Below, piece by piece: positions 46,253 to 55,894 of a DNA stretch of 64,000 bases (its first letter is position 1; the number at the start of each line of letters is the position of its first letter). The translations under genes were made by a program, and so were the position numbers. Origin of the DNA: Amaurobius ferox (taxonomy: Eukaryota > Arthropoda > Arachnida > Araneae > Amaurobiidae); contig OX578146.1 in the NCBI GenBank assembly GCA_951213105.1, positions 51,850,775-51,914,774 of the forward strand. Direction: 5' to 3'. The notes under the pieces were generated by a model. It had not been told where the DNA came from, ran no database searches, and was given only the letters and a program-made list of their open reading frames with translations.

Positions 46253-46350
46253 ATCTCTCATGATTTTTACAGATTCTCTTAACTTCCCCAGCTTTCTTGC
46301 ACACATTGCGAGCCTTCTCCTTATGTACACTAATACATTTGTATCTCTCC
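46253..46350 (-). CDS. ST7: ST7 exon e
   Basis: 98 bp, acceptor AAAATAG-like (..TTTTAG) and donor GTACGT. It encodes (R)[19 protein letters not shown] and [13 protein letters not shown], the best conserved core block of ST7 ([18 protein letters not shown] in human). Two leading bases complete the Arg codon from exon d, and the exon ends in phase 0. Confidence 0.94.
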
Positions 46351-46659
46351 CTAAAATAATGAAATCATTAGGGAAGGTGAGAGTAAAAAAGTTAAACAAA
46401 TGCTGAAAAAGTTAGTATATATTACTTATTAGATGTTACATAAAGTAAATTAAGTAAAATTATTAAATAAATAAATACATTGGTTATACAACATAAATTA
46501 ATATAATACATTAAAATATCAAAATAAATAAAACAACAACAGAATCTCAGAGTATCATTTTCTGCATTTCACATTGCTCTTAAAAATTCCCCTTTTACAT
46601 CACACACATAACAATGTTGAAATAATTTAACATATTCAAGAAATCAAATGCCACACATT

Positions 46660-47230
46660 TAAATTTATCAAAAAACAATTTTTTAACCCCTTTCCAAATG
46701 CTACCAATGAGAAGCAAAGACAAAACTCAACATTAAATAGAATTAACAGAGCAAATATTAAACAGGACAAAAAATAGCTCTCCTCATCAAGACACACAAG
46801 AAGTCTTCACTCGAAAGATCAGCGACTGATGCAAGAACAGCAAACATGACAGAAATAGGGAAATGGTGTTGCCTAAGGCGGAGAGAAAAAAAAGGGGGTA
46901 AAAGCAACCCAGGAGGAAGGAACAAGAGGTGGGACATAATGAATGAATAGTAAAATACCATTCAAATAGAATTCAACCATTCATGTGATTCCTAGAACAA
47001 GGATGAAAATTTCTAAAAAATAAGAAAGAAGCAAATGAAATCAAAAAATTAAACCAGAGATTTCCAAGAAGAAAAGAAAAAGAAGTAAAAAGAATAAAAA
47101 GAAAAACCTTTTCCTTATTATGAAATTTAAGAGTCATTTTTTCTTTCTTTCACCAACATAACCAAAACCACATTCGCAAAAGATGTGATAAACACCCGAA
47201 TTAATTCAAAACAGGAATAGGGTCTTTAAG
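46660..47230 (-). pseudogene. Penelope-like element 3' end, GIY-YIG remnant (minus strand)
   Basis: On the minus strand near 47195-47135 the frame reads GVYHIFCECGFGYVGE, a recognisable GIY-YIG endonuclease core as found at the C-terminus of Penelope-like elements. It then jumps into an untranslated tail that matches, inverted, the tail of the neighbouring plus-strand copy. Examples are AATCTCTGG..TTTTTTGATTTC and, as protein, VLASVADLSSEDFLCVLMR against VLASVSDLSLTSED. The frames 46758-46961 and 47767-48030 lie in these tails and are unlikely to be genes. Confidence 0.65.
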
Positions 47231-47279
47231 AAAAGGGAAATCAATCTTCTTAATACGTTTAACGATACACCTAAAATTG

Positions 47280-48030
47280 GTTTATTGTTGACCTATAAGG
47301 TTGCTAATATTCTTTTCCATTTCAATTATAGATGTGTCTTTAAACCTCTTAACAAAATATATTTCCATTCTCTTAAAGAGTCAATTTCTGTAAATCATTG
47401 GAGTGTTAATCACATTCTTTGCGAATGCATATTAAGGAACACATGAGCCATGTTTCTAAATAAAAAGTTTCCAAGTCTGCAATTACTGAACATTCTCGGG
47501 ACTCTAATCAGGTTTTTAATTTTTCCGAAGCTAAGATCATTTTTACTCTTAATTCCATTTTTGAATTGAACTTTCTTGAAAGTTTCTCTGTTAAAATCCT
47601 TTATTAATGATAATTATCCTTTCTACTTGTCTGCTTGAAAATCTCTGGGTTAATTTTTTGATTTCATTTGCTTCCTTCTTAATTTTCGGAAATTTTCATC
47701 TTTGTCCTGGGTTTTTAATTTAATTGGGTTTTTATGAACAATTGAACAAGTGATTCGAGTCCTTCATTGTTCACTTTCCCCTTAATTTTATCATTCATTC
47801 ATTGTGTCCCACCTTTTATTCCTTTATCCTGGGTTTCTTTTCTGTCACCTTTTCTCACCGTTGACAACACCCTTTCCCTGCTTCTGTTATGTTTGTTTGT
47901 AGTTCTTGCTTCAGTTAGTGATCTTTCTCTGACGAGTGAAGATTGCAATTGTGCCCTGATGAGACAGACTGTTTTTTTGCTTTCAAAATCAATCGATACT
48001 ATTTATTTTTATATTATATGCTGTTTTTAA
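47280..48030 (+). pseudogene. Penelope-like element 3' end, GIY-YIG remnant (plus strand)
   Basis: In the frame running through 47403-47610, conceptual codons give SAITEHSRDSN and then VFNFSEAKIIFTLNSIFELN. This is the tail that follows the GIY-YIG nuclease in Penelope-like retroelements (the SAxxEHxxxxxH part). Upstream, VNHILCEC resembles a decayed GIY-YIG core (xVYxIxCEC). The segment 47630-48030 is an untranslated tail shared in inverted order with 46660-47075. Several stops and a lost core make it dead. The reverse transcriptase part is not present. Confidence 0.65.
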
Positions 48031-49334
48031 TGACGTTATTTTAATTTTAATAATCATTTACTTCATTGGATATTAATTTAACATCAATTGTATTTTGATG
48101 AAGCCTTTACATGTGATTATGCTACACCATTCTGTTTAAAATGCCAAAAGGGCCAAATTTTCATATACAAAATGTTAAATCAAAGCCAAAAACATTGTGT
48201 CATGGATCTTCTTGTATATCATTATTTTGATATGAAAGAAGTTAAAGTCATTACATTATAGAAAGAAAGTCATGTGCTGCCTATATCAGATATTTTAAAA
48301 CCACTATATCAAATTTCAGATCCACCAACAGTATGCATTATTTAAGTTAATGTTTTTGTCTTTTTCTTTTTTTATCACTAAAGCATCTAAAGTTGTGATA
48401 CTATGAGACTTTTCCAGTTATTTTAAAGGAATATCGGAGGAATTTAAAAAGTATTCTGTCAAAATTGTTTTTATAAAAGATTCTGAATTCTTCTTAGATT
48501 TCTGTTTTTATAAATAGTAATAAAATTTTTGTGAGTAAAATTTAACCATTTGCTTAATAAGCTTTTAATTACTGCTTACCAACTTATATAAAATCTTATA
48601 CAATGCGACCGTACGAGATTGTGACGGCAAAGTTAAAAAGCTTTATTTACATTGTGCATTCAGAATAATACTAAGTAACTTATAAAGTACCTTATTAAAA
48701 ATTCCAACAATAACTTGTAACTGGTAACATAGTGTTATCTCTCTTATTAAATTAGTAAATATAATAGAATTTGTATATATAATCATATATAACAGACATA
48801 CTAAAAGAGTCATGGTAACTGACTGATTACACTTTTAAAGTAATTTTTTTTCAACTGTATACAAATATGAAAACAAAGTCGACTAACTTGAACAAAATAC
48901 ATAAAAACATATTTGTACATAACTAACATATTTGTACATATATAAATAACTAAATTATAATACTGTATGCTAGTTAATCATTCACAAGAATGTAAAAGAA
49001 ATCAAATATAAAATTAGTTTAAAACAAGAGCACTGTGCACAATACAATTTAAATTATGTAATTAAATGTGTAATATACTTTTAAAGGCACTCAGAATTAA
49101 AATTTCATGAAAGAATATTTTTGTTTTTAACTAAAACATAAAAAAAAAATTTAAATAATACCAAATTTATTTTTATATGTGAATTAAAACATACTTTAAG
49201 ATAGCTTCAAAGTCATGTGGTGCTATTTTTAGCAACGGGCATGTTTATTTCTGAGTTTTTCTCAATTTACAGTTTTGAATAATATGTACTTCTGAGCAAA
49301 CACACTTCTTCAAAATTTTCAGGAAAAGTATATA

Positions 49335-51651
49335 CAGTGAAACCCCGATTTTACGTTTCTCAAGGGACTGGGTGAAAAAACATAAAATGCGGGAAAAACG
49401 TAAAATACGGGAAATACATAGAATGCAAAAATCAAATAGAAAAAAACTAAAGGTAGTAAAGATGACTCTTTCAAAAGGTATAATATGTATATTTTACGAA
49501 AAGAACATTATTATACATACCATTTTAAGATCATTTTAACACATTTAGTTACGAATCCTGGTGTTTAGGTTGAAAATAGTCCGTAATAGTGCATTGTTTT
49601 TTAGTCATTGAGTTCAAAGTGAATGCAGCATCTTCTGGGATTGAAATATTTTGCAAGTTTTTTTCCTGGTCTTTATAAGAAAGAAAATAGTCTTTCACTA
49701 TTTGTAAGCTCTTCAATGCAATACTGAAAGAAGGGACGAGCTGTGTTTCCGGTTGTTCTTGTTCATATTCATCGGCGGACGAAAAGTCCATAAGGTCGTC
49801 TACGGATGGAGCAGTAGCTCTTTCAGCTTCGCATGTTGCTAAGTTTTTCGGGATGTAATCACCGAAGTCCCTAGATAAGTGTTTCGTTGTCCTCCTCCGA
49901 GTCCACCGCAGCTGATTCTTCATCTGTTCCCGGTTCATTAGACGCTACGATTCCGCTTTCTTCAAAACAATGGGAAATGCACTGTTGTGTAACGTTTCTC
50001 CACGACGCAGAAATAAAATGCATAGCCTCTAGAACACTTAATTTTAGTTTACAGGAGTCATTTAGGTTTCCATTTTCTAGTTCAGCTACAGCTTTCCGGA
50101 CAAGTTGCTTTCTGTAATAAACCTTGAAAGATCGAATAATGCCGAGATCACAAGGCTGCAATTTGCTTGTACAATTTGCAGGAAAAAATACGACACGCAC
50201 ATTAGACAGTTGCAAATCCAGATGTGCAGTGCATTGATCAATGAACAAAATTATTTTACGATTTTGCAACTTCATTTGTTTGTTTAGTTTGCGCAAAAAG
50301 TCTTCGAAAAGGGCTTGGGTTATCCACGCTTTTTTGTTTGCTTCGTACTTTGTCGGAAAACTTCTAACGTTTTTGAAGCATCGTGGTTTGCGCGACTTTC
50401 CAACAACAAGAGGCATCAGCTTCTCACTTCCATCAGAATTACAGCACAGTAAAACCGTAAAGCGCAATTTAGACATCTTCCCTCCATGGCAGGAGTCTCC
50501 TTTAGCAACGTAACTTTTATCCGGTAGGAGGTTAAAGAAAAGTCCGGTCTAGTCCGCATTGAATACATCCTTTGGCTTGTATCCTTTGGTCAAATTTGGT
50601 AGATTTTTCTTCCATTCTTCTATTGTAGCTTCTTCTACACTTGATGATTCTCCCGAAAGTGATCTATACACAAGATTATGTCTTTTTTTCATTCTGTCAA
50701 TCCAGCCATTTGAAGCTGTGAAGTCTTTCAAACCACCAAGCCTATCGGCGATTTCTAGAGCTTTTTCTCTTATTATCGTGCCATTTATAGGTACATTCGC
50801 GGCACGAGCTTCTTTCACACACTTTACTAAGATACCTTCCAGCTCGTCGTACGGCGATTTTTTCAATGTTTTCCCTTTCTTGGAATTTTTTTCACCCACT
50901 TTCTCGATGTTTTTTTCAGTGCATTCTTTTTACTGTAGTATGGATTGCAGGGTTGTCACGGGAATTTCTTGCGATTGAGCGAACGCTAATTTGGTTCCAT
51001 GAAATTCATCAAATTGTTTAACAATTTCGGCTTTCTCAGCAACAGAAAAGTTTTTGCGTTTTTTACTCATCATTTTGGCACAAAAAGGTTAGAAATGCGA
51101 CCACCGTGTGCTAAACAGCAACTGAAAGGCTTATCTGAAAACGTGGAGAAGGGTAAGGCCCCCCCCCCCCCCCCGACGTAAGAAAAGGAGCCACCCCATC
51201 TGATTGGTTAACTGGAGTGTTCTTCCCCGGCAAGGGAGCAGTCCGCAACAGCGGGTGTTCAACAAAGGAGGGGGGGTGGGGGTGGAATCCAAGAAGACAG
51301 GAGTCTGGACAGGAAGACAGGATTTCAGAAGACAGGAGTCTGTGGAATGCGTTTCTGTTTTCATGATTAACTTTCAACAACGTGGATTAGCTTTAAAAAA
51401 GCACAAAAGGAAAAAATAGTAGTATTGCTTTTTTTTTGCAAATTTTTTTGTAAATTATTGCAAATTTTAATTTTTTTTTTACTTTCCAGTCCAGGGAAAA
51501 AACGTAAAATGCGGGAAAGTCCATAAATAACAAACTTACAATCCAGGTTAAATTAACATGTATTGGTATACGGAAAAATGGGACCTGATGAAAAAAACAT
51601 AAAATGCAAGGAAAATGTAGATTCGGGGGACGTAAAATCGGGGTTTCACTG
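49335..51651 (-). mobile_element. Tigger/pogo-type DNA transposon
   Basis: The two ends are perfect inverted copies over at least 20 bases (CAGTGAAACCCCGATTTTAC), each flanked by TA, the pogo/Tigger target duplication. Subterminal words such as AAAATGCGGG and ACGTAAAAT recur near both ends. A broken minus-strand transposase fills the centre. The 51100-51300 stretch is the leader; it contains a poly(C) run at about 51159-51174. Confidence 0.9.
49549..51073 (-). pseudogene. Tigger/Jerky-type transposase pseudogene (two stops, one frameshift)
   Basis: From an ATG at 51073 the frame reads MSKKRKNFSVAEKAEIVKQF (a Psq-type helix-turn-helix), then a CENP-B-type second DNA-binding domain (DRLGGLKDFTASNGWIDRMK), then the DDE_1 catalytic domain. 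Catalytic marks are NAD next to a stop (normally NADET), IILFIDQCTAH and LQPCD. Breaks are TAA at 50932-50930, TAG at 50551-50549 in the catalytic motif, and a frameshift near 49885-49875. After the frameshift the C-terminus continues to 49549, with ALKSLQIVKDY and ITDYF motifs typical of Tigger proteins. The protein cannot be made from this copy. Confidence 0.88.
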
Positions 51652-52003
51652 TATATATATTTATATATAGTATATTTATATGTTCTATATACTATACCAA
51701 AATGGTAAGCTTACTTTCAAATTTAGTCATTAAAAAATACTGTAATATGTTCTAAAATGCTGTATTTTTATGAGCATGAATGAATAAAGAAACATTAAAA
51801 TAGAAAATAATCACTGAATTTATACAATTTTGCTCAGGTGTGTACCCAAAGTTCCGTTTAATATGCTGAAAAAAATTTCAAATGCCTGGTTTTACAGTCA
51901 TAGGAACATAAAAATAGATAATAGTATTATATATAGGGGTGTCCACATGCACTTAAAGTTGAATATCAGTGATGAATATAGAAATAGAAATAAATAATAT
52001 TAC

Positions 52004-52103
52004 TATGTAGTGTTTCTTGCATAGGGCCTTGATGCTGGACTTGTTGACTTTTCCTATAATTTACTTCTGCAACTTTTAATGCTTGTCGAAAAAGTTTCTC
52101 TGA
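52004..52103 (-). CDS. ST7: ST7 exon d
   Basis: 100 bp, acceptor TTTCCAG and donor GTAATA. It encodes SEKLFRQALKVAEVNYRKSQ followed by QVQHQGPMQETLH, matching EKLFKQALKAGD..YRRSQQ.QHH in vertebrate ST7. It begins in phase 0 and ends one base into an Arg codon completed by exon e. Confidence 0.92.
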
Positions 52104-52914
52104 CTGGAAATTAAACAGTAATATAAGTACCAGTGAAACATACAATTGTATTAAAAGATAATATATAAACAGAATATATAATTTCGCAGTTAACAACATA
52201 TTTATGCAACTTCTTATAAATCACTTGATTTTCCATTACAGTAGATATTTCCATTGGAGATGTAAAGCAAGAAATTTTCCCTACGCTGTTCCCAGACATG
52301 AGATTGGCATATTTTTTTGCCTTCTTTTTTGGGGAGGGGAGGGGGGATATTTTTACCCTTTTCCTAAAATTTAAGAATTAATCTCCTAAAGTGAAAGAAT
52401 TTCAAATAAGGAGGGGGGGGGGGTACAATATTATAACTTTTGTATTTTATTTATTTTATAAAAATCACAATATTTACTTTCAAACACATTATAACTCTAA
52501 TTATTTAAAATCCTAATTGGCTAAATAGTCTTTTTTTTTTCATTAATATATTCTACCTGAATTTTGTGCATCAAAATTTAAAAAAAATCATGTCATGCTA
52601 AAGTACACACTTTCACCAATTTTTGCAATTATTTAAAAACACTCTGGCATATTCTATCTTTTCACTTGGTCTTCAGGAATTTGTGCAATATTTAATGTCA
52701 TCTTAATTTTTTTAAACGTTATAAATATAGACCACAATTCATATATGTTTGCTGAATGTCTGAAACTGTCAGTGCTTTGCGGGAAAAATCAACTAACACA
52801 GCATGCAATGCACTCCATCATGACAGCAGCGCCAATATTTGAAAACAGAATTTACTTTCCAGATATAGCTCGTATACAAGAAAATATTTTTGTTGATAAT
52901 TTTTAACACTTTCT

Positions 52915-54882
52915 AACATAGTTGAAAAGTGGTTATGACTTTGTTCATTCTGTCAGAGTTCATGCCCATTTTTCAAAGTTAGCCTGAATTTTCCAGGTTT
53001 CATCAAAATTCCAAGTACTGTGTACTACTATTTTAACGCCAATTTCAAAAAATAATTTTAGATTTAATTGATATTTACCGTGAATATATGACAGTGAGAA
53101 ATAAAAAAATATTCAAAATAACTCAAAATTTTCTATATTTGTATACAATTTCGTCTGCATATACAGTACAAACTCAAAAATTTAGACTTTGCCAATTTCG
53201 GATTTTAGAATTTTCTGGGTTACAGTTCAGATAAAATTCAGACCTAATATCAACTAAATATATCATAAAATATTATTTTTATTAAAAATAATGATAATTA
53301 ACCCATTAAAAATAGTATTTAATACAAAAAAATGGAAGAAAAAAAAATTCTAAGAAAAAATATACATATACAAGAAATAAAAAGAAAAAGAAAGTTTACA
53401 CTTTATTATTTTGTTCAAACATTTTAACTAATGTTTGTTGTTTTATTAATTTTCATTTGTGGGAATGCAGTTTTTCTTTTATCCTGTAGGTAGATGGGCA
53501 TTATTTCCTGTTTGGTTACAAAGTTTCTTTGTTCAAGACCTTTAATTGCATGATCGACTGTTTGTACATGATTATCAATAGGTATTTTTTATGGAGGATA
53601 AGCCGACCTGTGTGCATGTGGCCGTAAATTTACATTGGCCTTCACAGAAGACAATTTTCCATAGGAAACTATGCAAATTTCATAATTTGTATTATGATGT
53701 CTCCCGTAGAAACTACGGAGAATCCATAGTAATTGGCATCTCAGTGAGCAGCAGCAAGTCGGCAAATTGAAAATTCCCTGACTTTTTCAGAATTTTTAAC
53801 AAAAAATCGATTTTCCCTGACAGTTTAGTCCACTTTCAAATTCCCTGTAAATTCCCAGTTTTCCTGATTTCCAGAGTACACACAAACTCTGTTTTGTCTG
53901 TCTGTCTGTCCGTCCGTCCATTTACACGATAACTACTCTAAAAATTACTTTATCAAAACAAAATTTTAGTATATCGTTCAGACACTCTGTGGGACATATG
54001 GGAATGTAAATGCATATCACAAAATTAGTTTAGGATTGAACTCGGGTTGAAAAAGTGAAATACATTGAACCCTATGGGACAAAATATTTCAAGCATTTTT
54101 TAAGTGCAGTTAAAATTCACAAATTGCTTTGAAAATTTTAGGAAATACTCACATTATCCCATAAAAATATGTGAAAAAATTTTGAGCAAAATATATTTGG
54201 TAGTTTTTTAAATAAAAAATTAAAATAATAATTATCCCCATATTATATGAAGAGATCACGTGACCCCCTTCAAAATAAAATACGGCATTCATCTTTTTTC
54301 CCAGTGTCAAAATTAAGATTTTTAAATTTATATTTAAATTTATATTCAGATTTTATTTAATTATTAGATTTTATTAAAATTATATTTAAATTTATATTCT
54401 TTAAAATTTATATTTAGTGCTCCATCCACTCGCTTTACTTTTGAGTATTTTCTGTGTATCTATATTCTGTGCTAATGCAGCTATAATATTTTTTAATTTA
54501 AATATGATCATCAAACTTTGATTATTTCTACAACAAAATCTAATTTTAATGGATGCAGAATGTAAACAAATCAAGCTGTAAGATGAGTTCCATAAGAATT
54601 TGCTGAAATTTTTAACGCCAAATTATTTAGCTCTGGAGTCTGGAATATAGGTAATGAGTGAAATATTCATTCATTTTACATAAAGAAGCAGAAGATTTTA
54701 TAGCATTGTGTTTTTCAATAAAGTTTTAAGCATGGAGTTAGAAAGTACTTTTACTTCCATCGTTTTAAGTTTTTAAGCAAAATAAATTACTGTAGTACTC
54801 TGATAATTTAAAAAATATCACCGCTGAATGTATCACATTTTAGAGATGTTTAAATAAAATTGCATTGCAGTTGGAAAGTGTT
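52915..54882 (+). repeat. Repeat family A, copy 3 (interrupted)
   Basis: Starts AACACTTTCTAACATAGTTG and ends GTTGGAAAGTGTTT, an imperfect terminal inverted repeat shared with copies at 5938-14112 and 24783-25722. Shared internal landmarks are a (TCTG)n tract, ATTTTAGTAT, GAAATACATTGA, a GATCACGTGACC-like motif and GATTATTTCTACAAC. An unrelated segment, about 52953-53889, interrupts the (TCTG)n tract. Confidence 0.7.
52953..53889. mobile_element. Insertion in repeat A copy 3, possibly hAT-related
   Basis: Copies 1 and 2 run straight from TTGTTCATTCTGTC into the (TCTG)n tract, while this copy has about 930 extra bases there. The insert begins CAGAGTTCATG and ends CATTTGTG-like then AAACTCTG, a short inverted CAGAGTT end. 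The flanking 8 bases match only partly. No protein is seen. The superfamily is a weak guess. Confidence 0.4.
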
Positions 54883-54941
54883 TCATAATCAATGCTTTAT
54901 GCATGATTGATCTTTTTACTTTCCTTATATACATAATGTAT

Positions 54942-55007
54942 AAGGAAAGTATTGTTGTTGTTGAAACCCAGACCGTCCGACCTACCAGAAAGGTAAGGAA
55001 AGTATTG
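54942..55007 (-). mobile_element. Very short SINE 3'-end copy with 13-bp target duplication
   Basis: Forty bases (54955-54994) match the 3' end of the SINE at 4469-4765, in reverse: (GTT)n tail, then GAAACCCAGACCGTCCGACC. The same 13 bases, AAGGAAAGTATTG, flank it at 54942-54954 and 54995-55007. A perfect target duplication with a homopolymer-like tail shows retroposition of a drastically 5'-truncated SINE. Confidence 0.8.
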
Positions 55008-55009
55008 TG

Positions 55010-55435
55010 AAGGGGTTGAAAATTCGAATTCGAGTTTTCGACAGGAGAGCACGTTTCAAGCATCCCTGATCACGAATCAAACATTTTTGGAGTGATGTCT
55101 GTGTGTGTGTGTGTGTGTCAGTGAGTCTGTGGAAACGATAACTGACGAACAAATGGACCGATTCGAACGAAATTTGTTACAAAAATCACAATCCGTAAAC
55201 ACTGGAAGCCTATTGTTTTTATACGCAATCGAATGCTCAGAACCCCCCTAAATTTTCGAATGAAATTTTGAAAAAATCGTCAAAAAATTAAAACCGCTCA
55301 TAATGTTACGCAAATAGACATTTCTTATGTAATTTTTCATTAGAAAATGATTGACATAAATTTTAGAATGCTAACATGAACCGTTCTCGAGATATTGCAC
55401 ATTTTTCAAAAAAAAATTATGAAAAAAGTCATATA

Positions 55436-55466
<31 letters not shown>

Positions 55467-55890
55467 TTTCCCATTGAGAAACATGTTCACTTTTCATATG
55501 TAATACCATGCGATAAATTGGGTGCCATCATTCTCGTGGATCTAGCTCGTTCCATTCACGAAAAAAGATACTTTGTGTAATAATTTTGTATTTGAACGTC
55601 AATAGTCATTTATCTTCTGTAAGAATAACTTATTTCTCCATTCATAACGCTTGGCGAGATTTTTGGCAACGAATTTGACGGAATGTCGCCAACTTGGCGA
55701 CATTTTTAATTGTTTCCAAATTAACAAAAATCTCGCCAAATTGATAAAAATGATGCTAAATCAATGAAATGACGTCTAATTGAAGAAAATGCAATATCAT
55801 GGAAAGAATATAAGTATCTACTATAAGAATAACGTTTTTTTTAGTTGTAAAAGTAGTAAATTCATTGCATTATATAAGGAAAGTCATGTG
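55010..55890. repeat. Dispersed repeat with (GT)n and (AT)n tracts
   Basis: Starts next to a partly palindromic segment at 54918-54951 (ACTTTCCTTATATAC... TATAAGGAAAGT) and ends near 55886 with TATAAGGAAAGTCATG. A (GT)n tract lies at about 55097-55118 and an (AT)n tract at about 55440-55468. A diverged relative of its left part is seen near 3541-3610, and a relative of its right end near 48241-48285, so it is a dispersed family. No protein is recognised. Confidence 0.5.
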
Positions 55891-55894
55891 TTGC

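Larger units (their letters stand above)
46351..52003. other. ST7 intron 4
   Basis: Contains two Penelope-like remnants in head-to-head inverted order (46660-48030) and a Tigger/pogo element (49335-51651). 48030-49330 is AT-rich with nothing recognised beyond a short relative of the TATAAGGAAAGTCATGTG repeat near 48260. Confidence 0.7.

Noticed and set aside
46758..46961. Apparent paralogous small proteins at 46758-46961 and 47767-48030
   Set aside because: Their similarity comes from the shared inverted untranslated tail of the Penelope-like remnants, with no conserved start or frame length.
51111..51380. Overlapping open frames around a poly(C) tract
   Set aside because: They lie in the leader of the Tigger element and owe their length to low-complexity sequence.
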